Notes: generated from the sequence alone by a model not told the origin. DNA of 53,018 nucleotides from CADCVW01 sp035644935 (GCA_035644935.1 DASQNO010000092.1:1-53018); one strand, 5' to 3'; shown: positions 42,395 through 50,470, counted from the stretch's first letter. Numbers and translations: made by a program.

Positions 42395-42700
42395 ATGCCG
42401 AGTCCCCGCATTCTCTCCCTTCTCCTTGCCGCCGCCGTCGTCGCGGCCCCGGCTCACGCGCTGCGCCCGCGCGAGCAGGACAGCGTGTTCAAACAGGCGC
42501 AGCGGGGCCGGATCATGCCGCTGCGTCAGATCGAACAGCGCGTGCGCGAGCACCCGTTCGTGCGCGGCGCGACCTATCTCGGTCCCGAGTTCGACGCAGA
42601 GGTGGCGCGATACCGGTTGAAGTACATGCGCGGCGACCGCGTCGTCTGGGTCGAGGTGGATGCGCGGAACGGACGCGTTCTCCAGACGTCGGACGAATAG
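42395..42700 (+). CDS. Small secreted PepSY-like protein
   Basis: 101 aa. Signal peptide at residues 1-22 (LLAAAVVAAPAHA end, AxA site), then QGRIMPLRQIEQRV-type helix and a beta hairpin YRLKYMRGDRVVWVEVDA-like end with GRVLQ, the pattern of PepSY domains (helix, then 'Y-x-V-x-V-D-a-x-x-G-x-V'). Such proteins bind or inhibit peptidases or sense envelope state and often sit next to two-component genes, as here. The next gene is the response regulator, 77 bases downstream. Confidence 0.82.
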   Translation: MPSPRILSLLLAAAVVAAPAHALRPREQDSVFKQAQRGRIMPLRQIEQRVREHPFVRGATYLGPEFDAEVARYRLKYMRGDRVVWVEVDARNGRVLQTSDE

Positions 42701-42709
42701 AGTCGCGAT

Positions 42710-42771
42710 TGACTGGACGCGGCTTCCCCGTCAGCACGGCGGTCCACAACTAGCTACAGCCAGTCAGGAGG
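42710..42771 (+). promoter_or_regulatory. Inverted repeat overlapping the response-regulator ribosome site
   Basis: TGACTGG (42710-42716) and CCAGTCA (42760-42766) form a perfect 7-bp inverted repeat; the second arm touches the strong Shine-Dalgarno AGGAGG (42766-42771), six bases from the ATG at 42778. Pairing could mask the ribosome site or the arms could be a bound operator. Confidence 0.35.
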
Positions 42772-42777
42772 CCGCCG

Positions 42778-43446
42778 ATGCGCGTTCTTATCGTCGAGGA
42801 CGAACCCAATCTCGGTCGCCAGCTGCGCTCGACGCTGGAAGGCGCAGGGTACGCCGTCGACCTCGCCACCGATGGCGAGGACGGCCTGTACCTGGGTCAG
42901 ACCGAATCCTACGACGCGGTGGTGCTCGACCTCGGCTTGCCGGAGATCGACGGGCTGACCGTGCTCGATCGCTGGCGCAAGGACGGCAAGACCACGCCGG
43001 TGCTGGTGCTCACCGCCCGCGACAGCTGGTCCGACAAAGTCGCCGGACTCGACGCGGGCGCCGACGACTATCTCGCCAAGCCGTTCCAGACCGAGGAGCT
43101 GATTGCCCGTCTGCGCGCGCTGATCCGCCGCGCTTCGGGCAACGCGTCCTCGGAACTCGTCGCGGGCGATGTCCGCCTTGATACCCGCTCGGGCAAGGTG
43201 ACGCTGGCGGGCGAGCCGGTGAAACTGACCGCGCAGGAGTACAAGCTGCTCTCCTACCTCATCCACCACAAGGGCAAGGTGGTCAGCCGCACCGAGCTGA
43301 TCGAACATATCTACGACCAGGATTTCGATCGCGACTCCAACACCATCGAAGTGTTCGTCACGCGCATCCGCAAGAAACTGGGACCGGACGTGATCACGAC
43401 GATCCGGGGCCTTGGCTATTCGCTGGAAGAGCCGGGCACGCCGTGA
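42778..43446 (+). CDS. OmpR/PhoP-family response regulator
   Basis: 222 aa. Receiver domain with VEDEP (6-10), phospho-acceptor Asp51 in VVLDLGLPEIDG and LAKPF; the C-terminal winged helix includes LTAQEYKLLSYLIHHKGKVV and NTIEVFVTRIRKKLG. Strong AGGAGG ribosome site. It pairs with the kinase that follows and with the PepSY-like protein upstream; the set resembles PhoP/PhoQ systems of alphaproteobacteria that respond to envelope stress or cations. Targets unknown. Confidence 0.93.
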   Translation: MRVLIVEDEPNLGRQLRSTLEGAGYAVDLATDGEDGLYLGQTESYDAVVLDLGLPEIDGLTVLDRWRKDGKTTPVLVLTARDSWSDKVAGLDAGADDYLAKPFQTEELIARLRALIRRASGNASSELVAGDVRLDTRSGKVTLAGEPVKLTAQEYKLLSYLIHHKGKVVSRTELIEHIYDQDFDRDSNTIEVFVTRIRKKLGPDVITTIRGLGYSLEEPGTP

Positions 43447-43454
43447 TCGGCCTT

Positions 43455-43540
43455 CGTCATGCCAGCGCATGCTGGCATCTCAGCGAGAACAGACACCGCA
43501 AGCTTCACCCGCCGAGATGCCAGCCTGCGCTGGCATGACG
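43455..43540. repeat. Head-to-head REP pair between response regulator and kinase
   Basis: Two 27-base units (43455-43481 and 43514-43540) are inverted copies of each other, differing at one base. Each contains its own stem ATGCCAGC / GCTGGCAT with a 4-base loop. Together they can form two small hairpins or one long one. The second unit ends five bases before the kinase ATG. Confidence 0.85.
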
Positions 43541-43545
43541 CGCGG

Positions 43546-44907
43546 ATGAAACCTTTCCGTTCCACCCGCAGCCGCGCCATCGGCTCGCTCACCAGCCGGA
43601 TGATCGGCGTGGCGACGCTTTGGATCGTCGTGCTCCTGGGCGTCGGCGGCCTGGCGCTGGACCGGGTGCTAAGCCAGGCCATCGTCCGCAACTTCGACGA
43701 TCAGCTCGAATATGTCCTCAACGCGATGATCCTCGCGGCGGAGGTGGACGAAGTCGGCGAGGTGCGGCTGACCCGCGGCCTTGCCGACCAGCGCTTTCTC
43801 GAGCCCGGTTCCGGCTTGTACTTTCAGATCAGCGGCGGCCGGTTCGATCCCTTCCGCTCGCAATCGCTTTGGGATCGGCGCTTGCGGACGCAGGCGGTGC
43901 ACCATGACGAGGCGGTGCATCGGTACGAAAGCACCGAATTCCCCGACGAGAAGCTGCGCGTCGTCGAACGCGACGTCATTCTGCCCGGCTCCCCCGTCCG
44001 ATGGCGGTTCCAGATCGCTCAGGCGCGCGACGAGGCGGACGCGCAGATCGACGCGCTTCGGCGGACATTGGTGCGCTCCTTCGGCGTGCTGGGCCTCGGC
44101 CTCGTCATGCTCGCGGCTTTGCAGGCGCTTTATGGCCTGTGGCCTCTGCGTCAGGTGCGGCGCACGCTGGCGGCGATCCGCTCGGGCGAGAAGTCGCGCA
44201 TCGACGAGCGCTACCCATCGGAGATCGAGCCGATGACGCAAGAATTGAACGCGCTGCTGGAACACAACGAACGCCAGGCCGCCGAAGCGCGCACGCACGC
44301 GGGAAACCTAGCGCACGCGCTCAAGACGCCGCTTACCGTCATCACCAATGCCGCCAGCGCGGGCGACCCGGACCTCGCCGACACGGTCTGCCGGGAAGCG
44401 CGGGCGATGCAGCGGCAGGTCGATCACCATCTCGCCCGCGCCCGCGCGATCGGCCGCCGCTCGTCGGCGCACGCGCGCAGCGAGGTCTGGCCGAGCGTCG
44501 AGGCGACCGCCCGCGCCGTCGATCGACTGTACGAGGGCGTCACCATCGACGTCGCCGGCGAAAAAGCCGCGGTTGTCCGCGCCGAACGGCAGGATCTGGA
44601 CGAGCTGCTCGGCAACCTGATCGAAAATGCCGCCAAATACGGCGGCGGCCGCGTCTTCGTCACTGTCTGCCCGGTGATCGGAAAGGATGTCGAGATCCTC
44701 ATCGAGGACGACGGCCGCGGCATTCCGGAAGGCGAGCGCACCGCCATCTTCGACCGCGGCGCGCGGTTGGACACGGACAAGCCCGGCACCGGCCTGGGCC
44801 TCGCGATCGTCCGTGATGTCGCCGAAATCTACGGTGGCTCCGTGACGCTGGAGGAAAGCGAGGATCTGGGCGGCTTGCTCGCAAGGCTGCGGCTACCCAG
44901 CGCCTGA
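43546..44907 (+). CDS. PhoQ-like sensor histidine kinase
   Basis: 453 aa from ATG 43546 (MKPFRSTRSR); the frame is open from an ATG at 43459, but that extension is made only of REP sequence. Membrane spans at about 19-39 and 177-199 bracket a periplasmic sensor of about 135 residues. A HAMP-like segment leads to the H-box HAGNLAHALKTPLTVITN with His257. The ATPase domain has NLIENAAKYGG, DDGRGIPEGER and GTGLGLAIV. It should phosphorylate the regulator encoded just upstream. No Shine-Dalgarno is seen because the REP pair occupies that place. Confidence 0.92.
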   Translation: MKPFRSTRSRAIGSLTSRMIGVATLWIVVLLGVGGLALDRVLSQAIVRNFDDQLEYVLNAMILAAEVDEVGEVRLTRGLADQRFLEPGSGLYFQISGGRFDPFRSQSLWDRRLRTQAVHHDEAVHRYESTEFPDEKLRVVERDVILPGSPVRWRFQIAQARDEADAQIDALRRTLVRSFGVLGLGLVMLAALQALYGLWPLRQVRRTLAAIRSGEKSRIDERYPSEIEPMTQELNALLEHNERQAAEARTHAGNLAHALKTPLTVITNAASAGDPDLADTVCREARAMQRQVDHHLARARAIGRRSSAHARSEVWPSVEATARAVDRLYEGVTIDVAGEKAAVVRAERQDLDELLGNLIENAAKYGGGRVFVTVCPVIGKDVEILIEDDGRGIPEGERTAIFDRGARLDTDKPGTGLGLAIVRDVAEIYGGSVTLEESEDLGGLLARLRLPSA

Positions 44908-44947
44908 CCTTGCCAAAGACGGGGACGCCCGCCACATCGCCGGCAGC

Positions 44948-45961
44948 ATGAGCGCCACGATCCATCAGCTGAAGGGCGCCGCCGCGCCGTCGCTCGATCC
45001 GCTGATCGCGCTGGTCGCGGCCGACCTCAACCACGTCAACGCCGTGATCCTCGACCGCATGCAGTCGGAAGTGGCGCTGATCCCCGCGCTCGCCGGGCAC
45101 CTGATCGCCGGCGGGGGCAAGCGCATGCGGCCGATGCTGACGCTGGGCTGCGCGCGGCTGCTCGATTATCCCGGCAGCCGCCACCACAAGCTCGCCGCCG
45201 CGGTTGAGTTCATCCACACCGCGACGCTGCTCCACGACGACGTCGTCGACGGCTCGGGCCTGCGCCGCGGAAAGCGCACCGCCAACCTCATATGGGGCAA
45301 TCCGGCGACGGTGCTGGTCGGCGACTTCCTATTCTCGCGCGCGTTCGAACTCATGGTCGAGGATGGATCGCTCAAGGTTCTGCGGATACTGTCCAACGCG
45401 TCCGCCGTGATCGCGGAAGGCGAGGTCGAGCAGCTCACGGCGCAGCGCCGGATCGAAACGGGCGAGGACCAGTATCTGCGCATCATCGCGGCGAAAACCG
45501 CCGCCTTGTTCGCCGCCGCCTGCCGCATCTCCGCCGTTGTCGCCGAAGCGGGGGAGGGCGCCGAAGCATCCCTCGACTCCTATGGCCGCAACCTGGGAAT
45601 CGCGTTCCAACTCGTCGATGACGCGATCGACTACGCCTCGGACGCATCCACGATGGGCAAGGGCACCGGCGACGACTTCCGCGACGGCAAGGTGACGCTG
45701 CCCGTGATCCTGGCGTTGGCGCGCGGCGGCGAGGCGGACCGCAACTTCTGGGCCGAGGCGATGGGCGGCGACCGCGTCGGCGACGACGACCTGGCGCACG
45801 CGACGCGGCTGCTGCGGCAAACCGGCGCGATCGACGACACGTTGGCCCGCGCCCGCACCTATGGGCAGCGCGCCATCGACGCGTTGGGCGGCTTCTCGCA
45901 GGGCAAGGCGAAGGCGGCGCTGACGCAGGCGGTGGAATTCGCCGTCGCGCGCGCCTATTGA
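44948..45961 (+). CDS. ispB: Polyprenyl (octaprenyl/decaprenyl) diphosphate synthase
   Basis: 337 aa trans-prenyltransferase. GGGKRMRP (55-62), first Asp-rich motif DDVVD (97-101) followed by GSGLRRGKRTAN, and second Asp-rich motif in FQLVDDAIDYAS. The residues before the first Asp-rich motif are small, as in long-chain enzymes. It makes the all-trans prenyl tail of ubiquinone (UQ-10 is usual in sphingomonads) from IPP and an allylic starter. It is followed after six bases by an NDUFS4-like gene, so the pair has a respiratory theme. Confidence 0.92.
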   Translation: MSATIHQLKGAAAPSLDPLIALVAADLNHVNAVILDRMQSEVALIPALAGHLIAGGGKRMRPMLTLGCARLLDYPGSRHHKLAAAVEFIHTATLLHDDVVDGSGLRRGKRTANLIWGNPATVLVGDFLFSRAFELMVEDGSLKVLRILSNASAVIAEGEVEQLTAQRRIETGEDQYLRIIAAKTAALFAAACRISAVVAEAGEGAEASLDSYGRNLGIAFQLVDDAIDYASDASTMGKGTGDDFRDGKVTLPVILALARGGEADRNFWAEAMGGDRVGDDDLAHATRLLRQTGAIDDTLARARTYGQRAIDALGGFSQGKAKAALTQAVEFAVARAY

Positions 45962-45967
45962 GCGCTC

Positions 45968-46246
45968 ATGTCCGCGCGCATTTTCCAGAAGATCAAGTCC
46001 TCCACGTCCTCCGGCAAGGGCAATATGGATGCGTGGCTGTTGGAATTCGAACGTTCCGAACCCGACCGCCACGACCCGCTCACCGGATGGGCGGGGTCCG
46101 GCGACACGCAGCGGCAGGTCCGGCTGACCTTTTCCACGCTGGAAGCGGCGAAGGCCTATGCGGAACGCGAAGGCATCAACGCCCACATCGTCCCCTCGCC
46201 GCCGAGCAAGCTCAAGATCCAGACCTACGCGGACAATTTCCGCTAA
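45968..46246 (+). CDS. ETC complex I subunit, NDUFS4-like
   Basis: 92 aa, the normal size of the bacterial form. It begins ARIFQKIKSSTSSGKGNMDA and contains WLLEFE, DPLTGWAGSGDTQRQV and a C-terminal LKIQTYADNFR, all typical of the ETC_C1_NDUFS4 family (18-kDa accessory subunit). It is found in alphaproteobacteria and mitochondria, where it stabilises the NADH module of complex I. It is soluble, with no signal peptide. Confidence 0.93.
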   Translation: MSARIFQKIKSSTSSGKGNMDAWLLEFERSEPDRHDPLTGWAGSGDTQRQVRLTFSTLEAAKAYAEREGINAHIVPSPPSKLKIQTYADNFR

Positions 46247-46270
46247 GCGGCCGTTCAGCGCCCAAGACCG

Positions 46271-46675
46271 ATGCCTCGGGCCATGAAGATCGCCGCGCTC
46301 GCGCTTGTCGCACTTCTGGTCGGATCACCCCGCGAGGCTCCGGTCGCCCCGCCTCCGGAAGTCGATGACGACGCGGGGCCGCCGTTCGGGCACACGCTGC
46401 GCACATACCGGGACGCATCGACCTGCTCGGGGGAGCTGGCATCTCTCGTTCGCGCCAGCATGCCGCCCGCCTACGCCGCCGCCGTCGGACCCTACCGGAT
46501 CGCCGCCGGTGACCACCGGGCGCACCGCGTTCGCGCGCGGGACTGGGGCCACGAGATCGAGGAGTTCCGCTGCCTCGGCGCGGCGCTGTCATCGCGGCGC
46601 TGGACGCACGCCATGATGGACGTGAAGCCGTTCACGATCGAGGACATCGGCCGCATGAGCTTCCCGGCGGAATAG
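46271..46675 (+). CDS. Hypothetical exported protein
   Basis: 134 aa from ATG 46271, or 130 aa from ATG 46283 (MKIAALALVALLVG), which gives a better signal peptide. After a Pro-rich stretch the mature part has GHTLRTYRDASTCSG, a Cys pair (about 58 and 101), and a C-terminal MMDVKPFTIEDIGRMSFP. I recognise no family. Codon composition is like the neighbours and the frame is not covered by another gene. Its stop is four bases from the convergent Nudix stop. Confidence 0.7.
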   Translation: MPRAMKIAALALVALLVGSPREAPVAPPPEVDDDAGPPFGHTLRTYRDASTCSGELASLVRASMPPAYAAAVGPYRIAAGDHRAHRVRARDWGHEIEEFRCLGAALSSRRWTHAMMDVKPFTIEDIGRMSFPAE

Positions 46676-46679
46676 GGCT

Positions 46680-47216
46680 CTACCCGCCCAGCATCCCCGC
46701 GCCCCGCAACAGCAGCAGCTTGACGTCCATCGCCACGCCGTCCGCGCGCTTGGCTGCGACGAAGGCAGGAAGGGCATCCAGCGGGACGCGGTGCACCGCG
46801 ATGTCCTCGCCCGCGACGCCGCCGCCGTCGCCGACGCGCGTCAGGCCTTCGGCGCGCAGCAGCGTGAACGATTCGGAGACCATGCCCGGCGAACTGTGAA
46901 AGTCGCCCAGCGCTACCATGCGATCCGCCCGGTAGCCGGTTTCTTCTTCAAGTTCGCGCATAGCCGCCACCGCGATCTCCTCGTCTTCGGTCTCGTCGCC
47001 GACCAGCCCGGCCGGCAGCTCCAGGCAGCGCCCGCCGACGGGCGCGCGATGCTGTTCCACCAGAAGCACGTCGCCGTTATCGACCGCCACGATCACCGCC
47101 GCGCGGATGCCCCGCGCCCGGCCGACATATTCCCACGTGTCCTCCCGGCGGACGACGAGGTACTTGCCTTGCCAGACGGTCTCGGCCGGCCCGCCCTGAG
47201 CCTGTCGAAGGGTCAT
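46680..47216 (-). CDS. Nudix hydrolase (ADP-ribose pyrophosphatase-like)
   Basis: 178 aa. The Nudix box is complete at about 73-95: Gly73, Glu79, then RELEEETGY at the end. LELPAG before it and SPGMVSE after it are typical of ADP-ribose/sugar-nucleotide hydrolases. The first codons (TLRQAQGG) come from a dispersed CCTTCGACAGGCTCAGGGCG-type repeat, so the true start may be further in, though no other good start is seen. The ATG overlaps the stop of the TPM gene (ATGA). It probably cleans up ADP-ribose or similar nucleoside diphosphates. Confidence 0.9.
   Translation of the reverse strand: MTLRQAQGGPAETVWQGKYLVVRREDTWEYVGRARGIRAAVIVAVDNGDVLLVEQHRAPVGGRCLELPAGLVGDETEDEEIAVAAMRELEEETGYRADRMVALGDFHSSPGMVSESFTLLRAEGLTRVGDGGGVAGEDIAVHRVPLDALPAFVAAKRADGVAMDVKLLLLRGAGMLGG
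47192..47212. repeat. Dispersed repeat forming the Nudix N-terminus
   Basis: CGCCCTGAGCCTGTCGAAGG on the plus strand is a well-known short repeat of sphingomonads and pseudomonads, recognised from memory. It covers Nudix codons 2-8, one base from the start codon. Confidence 0.65.
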
Positions 47217-47884
47217 AGCTCGATGACCCGGTCAGGCAGCTCGTCCGTGTCGCCGGCCGTGCGCGGGAAATGCTCGGCGAGCACCGCGCCGACCTGCGTC
47301 ACCGCCGCTGCCAACCCTTCGCCCACCTGTCCGGTGCGGACGTGGCCCAGCAGCGCGTCCATCGCCTCGCCCCACGTGTCGGGCGCGACCTTGGCGTGGA
47401 TCGCGGCGTCCGCGACGATCTCCGCCCGCCGCTCGGCGAGGCTCAGGTAGATGAGGACGCCCGTGCGTCCCCTGGTGCGGCGCTCGGTTCCCGCCCGGAA
47501 CAGATCCACCGCCCGCGCCCGAACGCGGCGCGTCTTGGTCGCGGGCGGCGTCAGCGCTACGCGCAAAGTCTCCTTTCGCAACACGAGCAGGGAGAGCAGG
47601 AAGGCGAGCGTCGTCGACAACAGCAGCGCGGTGACGATCTCGTGCAGGTTCGGCTCCCGCTGCCAGCCGTCCAGAACAACCCCGAGCAGATGCAGCAGCC
47701 AGTCGGGTCGGACCGCGAAGATCGTCATCGGCAGCAGCATGATCAGCACCGCCCAATGAAGCGCGACATCGTGGTACCGGTCGGATCGCGCGGCGGTGAT
47801 CGTGACGATCTCGCCGTTCGTGCCGCGCTCGGCTTCGGTGACCGCCGCCGTGACTTGCTCGTGGTTCTGTTGAGAAAGCCGCAT
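47213..47884 (-). CDS. TPM-domain membrane protein without signal peptide
   Basis: 223 aa from ATG 47884, overlapping the previous stop (TGATG). The N-terminal ~35 residues (AVTEAERGTNGEIVTITAA) are the start of a TPM domain, interrupted by two membrane spans (about 40-65 and 85-105) and resumed with GRTGVLIYLSLAERRAEIVAD and WGEAMDALLGHVRTGQ. This split layout is typical of the second TPM protein in LemA operons. The TPM domain is thought to act in phosphatase-like or photosystem-repair contexts in plants; bacterial function is unknown. Confidence 0.82.
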   Translation of the reverse strand: MRLSQQNHEQVTAAVTEAERGTNGEIVTITAARSDRYHDVALHWAVLIMLLPMTIFAVRPDWLLHLLGVVLDGWQREPNLHEIVTALLLSTTLAFLLSLLVLRKETLRVALTPPATKTRRVRARAVDLFRAGTERRTRGRTGVLIYLSLAERRAEIVADAAIHAKVAPDTWGEAMDALLGHVRTGQVGEGLAAAVTQVGAVLAEHFPRTAGDTDELPDRVIEL

Positions 47885-48771
47885 CACCAGCTCCCCGACG
47901 CGCCGCCGCCACTGAAACCGCCGCCCCCGCCGCCAGTGAAGCCGCCGCCGCCCCAGCCCCCGCCGCCGCCGAGGCCGCCACCGCCGAAGCCGCCGCTCCA
48001 GCCACCGCCTCCCCTGGAGGAGCGGGACGCGGCATTGGCCAGGTCCCACAACACGATCGGCGTGATCGCGTCGAAACCGCCGCCTCCTCGACGATACCGC
48101 CGCCCGCGTCCACCGCCGCGGCGGAGCATCGGCAGCACCACGAAAAGGAAGATCGTGCCCCAAAGAATGACGGAAGAAAGATCGCTTTCACTGCGCCCGC
48201 CACGCCCGGCTTCCGGCCGTTGTGTTCGATCGAATTCCTTGACCGCGGCGTCGAGACGCGCCTGTGCCTCTTCGGGGGAGGCGCGAAGTTGCGCGATCAC
48301 GGCATCGGCACCGGCCACCATCGCGCCGGGCACATCACCGCCGGTGAGCCGCGGCATCATGTCGCGATTGATGACGATGCTCGCAAACGCGTCGGTGAGA
48401 ATGGGCTCGAGACCGGTACCAACCTCCAGCCGCGGCCCTCGCTGCCCCGGCGGGTTGTTAGGGGCTATGAACAGGATCGCACCGTTATCGACGTCGCCAA
48501 GGCCCGCACCCCACGCGCGTCCCAATCTGTACCCGTAATCGGCTAGCTCGTAATTCTGCATGTCTGCAATCGTCGCTACGACGAACTGGCGCTTGGTGTC
48601 GCGCTGCAGTGCCTCGAGCTTGGTCGTTAACTCCGCTTCCAGAGCGGCGGGAAGCACGTTCGCCTCGTCGACTACGAGGCCGCTGAACTTGGGAAACGTT
48701 TGCGAGGCACTTGGCGCTGCGCCCAACAGGAGCAGTGCCGGGCCGATGCCACGAAGCAGGGCGCCAAGCAC
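47884..48771 (-). CDS. TPM-domain (YgcG-like) exported protein with Gly-rich tail
   Basis: 295 aa from GTG 48771, one base after the LemA stop. Signal peptide at 1-23, then the TPM domain (VVDEANVLPAALEAELTTKL to VINRDMMPRLTGGD), one membrane span (about 203-220) and a long Gly/Trp-rich tail ending FSGGGASGSW, which is conserved in YgcG-type proteins. It should be anchored in the inner membrane with the TPM domain outside. It forms an operon with LemA and a second TPM gene, the common LemA-TPM arrangement. Confidence 0.88.
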   Translation of the reverse strand: MLGALLRGIGPALLLLGAAPSASQTFPKFSGLVVDEANVLPAALEAELTTKLEALQRDTKRQFVVATIADMQNYELADYGYRLGRAWGAGLGDVDNGAILFIAPNNPPGQRGPRLEVGTGLEPILTDAFASIVINRDMMPRLTGGDVPGAMVAGADAVIAQLRASPEEAQARLDAAVKEFDRTQRPEAGRGGRSESDLSSVILWGTIFLFVVLPMLRRGGGRGRRYRRGGGGFDAITPIVLWDLANAASRSSRGGGGWSGGFGGGGLGGGGGWGGGGFTGGGGGGFSGGGASGSW

Positions 48772-48772
48772 C

Positions 48773-49366
48773 CTACTGAAGATTGAAGTTCACCTGCGGC
48801 GCGCGGTCGGCGCCCGGAGTCACCGCCTCGAACGGCACCTTGGGCTTGGCGCCGTAGAAGATTTTGGCGCCGATCGCGTCGGGAAAGGTGCGGATGCGCG
48901 TGTTGTACGCCTGCACCGCCGTGTTGTAATCGTCGCGCGCGATCGTGATGCGGTTCTCGGTCCCCTCGATCTGCGACTGCAGCGCCAGGAAGTTCTGGTT
49001 GGTCTTGAGGTCGGGATAGTTTTCCTGAAGCTGGCGCAGCGGGATCAGCGAGGCGGACAATTGCCCCTGCGCCCGGCTGAAATTGCGCACCGCTTCGGGA
49101 TCGGACAATTGTTCCGGGCTCAAGGTGATCTGCGTCGCGGCCGCGCGCGCCTGCGTCACTTCGCGAAGTACGTTGCGCTCCTGCGCGGCGGCGCCCTGCA
49201 CGGATGCGACGATGTTGGGGATGAGGTCCGCGCGCCGCTGATACTGGTTCTGGACGTTGGCCCACTTGGCGTTGACGTTCTCCTCCGCGGTCGGGATCGA
49301 ATTGACCCCGCATGCGGAGAGCGGCAGCGCGGCGGCGAGCGCCAGGACGAGATGCTTGCGTGTCAT
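48773..49366 (-). CDS. lemA: LemA-family lipoprotein
   Basis: 197 aa from ATG 49366 (MTRKHLVLALAAALP) with lipobox LSAC (Cys19). The coiled LemA core includes NVQNQYQRRADLIPNIVASV, QEYNPDLKT-like ENYPDLKTNQNF and RITIARDDYNTAVQAYN. LemA proteins are four-helix envelope proteins of unclear function, commonly coexpressed with TPM proteins. The next gene starts one base after its stop. Confidence 0.92.
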   Translation of the reverse strand: MTRKHLVLALAAALPLSACGVNSIPTAEENVNAKWANVQNQYQRRADLIPNIVASVQGAAAQERNVLREVTQARAAATQITLSPEQLSDPEAVRNFSRAQGQLSASLIPLRQLQENYPDLKTNQNFLALQSQIEGTENRITIARDDYNTAVQAYNTRIRTFPDAIGAKIFYGAKPKVPFEAVTPGADRAPQVNFNLQ

Positions 49367-49414
49367 GGTTCGGCCCCTTGCGAACGGCGCCACCGGCGCT
49401 GGATCGGCGGGGTT

Positions 49415-50470
49415 CTACCGGCTCGCGCCCGCAGGTTCAATTGCGTGCGCCCGGTACGCGCGCGCCGCCCCGCTGCCCACGGCCAGCGTTGCGCAACTGT
49501 CGGCGTGAATGCCGGCCAGCGTCGTGAAGCGCCCGCCCAGCCGATCGCGAAAGTAGCGCAGCACGGTGTCGATGGTCGCCAGGAACCGCGCCAGCTCTTC
49601 GGCGGTCCGCACATAGGGCGTATGGCCAGGCTCGAGGCTGGGGCTGTGATAGACCATGGTGAAGGTCGTCAGCCCGCGCGCGACCATGGCGTCGAGCAGC
49701 CTGCACTGATCGTCCGCGGACACGCCTTCCGGGGTCAGCCGCGCGCGCGTCAGCAATCCGCTGCGCGCCAGCACGCCCGGGACGCGCAGCCGGGCCGCGT
49801 GCTTGCTGTCGAACAAGGACTCCATACGGGGCCCGAGCGCCGCCGCCCCGCCGAAAAAGGCGTTGGTGACGGGTATTTCCAGCAGCTCCCGGTCGCGGTC
49901 CAGCCAGAAGGGCTGATCGGGCTGGCCATAGAAGACGGGACCGCCGTCACGGGCGAAGCTGGTGTGGGGGACGCAGCTGCAATCTACGCGGTAGCCAAGG
50001 TCCGTCAGCACGCGCTGGGTGTTGACCCCGAAACCATGCCGCCCGGCCTTGAAGATCGTCGGCCGCTCGCCCATCGCCTCGCCGATCGCGTCGGTCAGCG
50101 TCGCGATCTTGGCGCGTTCGAGGTCGGGCGGCAGGTTGCACGCATAGCTGTTGCGCCGCGTGACCTCCTCGTCGTGCGGCGGCGTCACCCAAGGGTGCAG
50201 ATGCGCGCCGATGTCGGCGCGTCCCTCCGCCTTGAACGCCCGGAACAGGCGGGCGGCCACCGGGTCAACAATCACCGGATAGTCGACGACATAGGTTGGA
50301 ACGACGCCCAGCGGTTCGAACAGCGCATGCGCGCGCGTCTGCGCGGGGATGGCGGTGACGCCGCGGTTCTCGCGCGCGAACGGCTGGTTCCAATTGAACT
50401 CCTCCTCCGTGTCGACCACCACCGCCAGCCGCGGCTGCAGATCGGGTCTTGGCGGAGGAAACGCCATCAT
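49415..50470 (-). CDS. NodB-like polysaccharide deacetylase family protein
   Basis: 351 aa from ATG 50470 (MMAFPPPRPDL), which overlaps the cupin stop (ATGA); the frame is open further but inside that gene. The deacetylase fold is suggested by LAVVVDTEEEFNW near residue 20, ADIGAHLHPWVTPP near 100 (metal-binding His pair), KAGRHGFGVNTQRVL near 155 and TTFTMVYHSPSLEPG near 290. The first motif is D-T-E-E-E rather than the canonical T-x-D-D, so the active site is variant. There is no signal peptide. It could deacetylate an amino sugar in a glycan or a precursor; the operon partners are a JmjC/cupin-like protein and a GNAT enzyme. Confidence 0.82.
   Translation of the reverse strand: MMAFPPPRPDLQPRLAVVVDTEEEFNWNQPFARENRGVTAIPAQTRAHALFEPLGVVPTYVVDYPVIVDPVAARLFRAFKAEGRADIGAHLHPWVTPPHDEEVTRRNSYACNLPPDLERAKIATLTDAIGEAMGERPTIFKAGRHGFGVNTQRVLTDLGYRVDCSCVPHTSFARDGGPVFYGQPDQPFWLDRDRELLEIPVTNAFFGGAAALGPRMESLFDSKHAARLRVPGVLARSGLLTRARLTPEGVSADDQCRLLDAMVARGLTTFTMVYHSPSLEPGHTPYVRTAEELARFLATIDTVLRYFRDRLGGRFTTLAGIHADSCATLAVGSGAARAYRAHAIEPAGASR

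Noticed and set aside
47232..48203. Additional minus-strand frame over the two TPM genes
   Set aside because: Off-frame shadow of the Gly-rich tail region; no motifs.
49415..50470. XrtA-type polysaccharide deacetylase
   Set aside because: The XrtA-associated family keeps a canonical DVEDYFH-like motif; here the motif is DTEEE and the neighbourhood differs.
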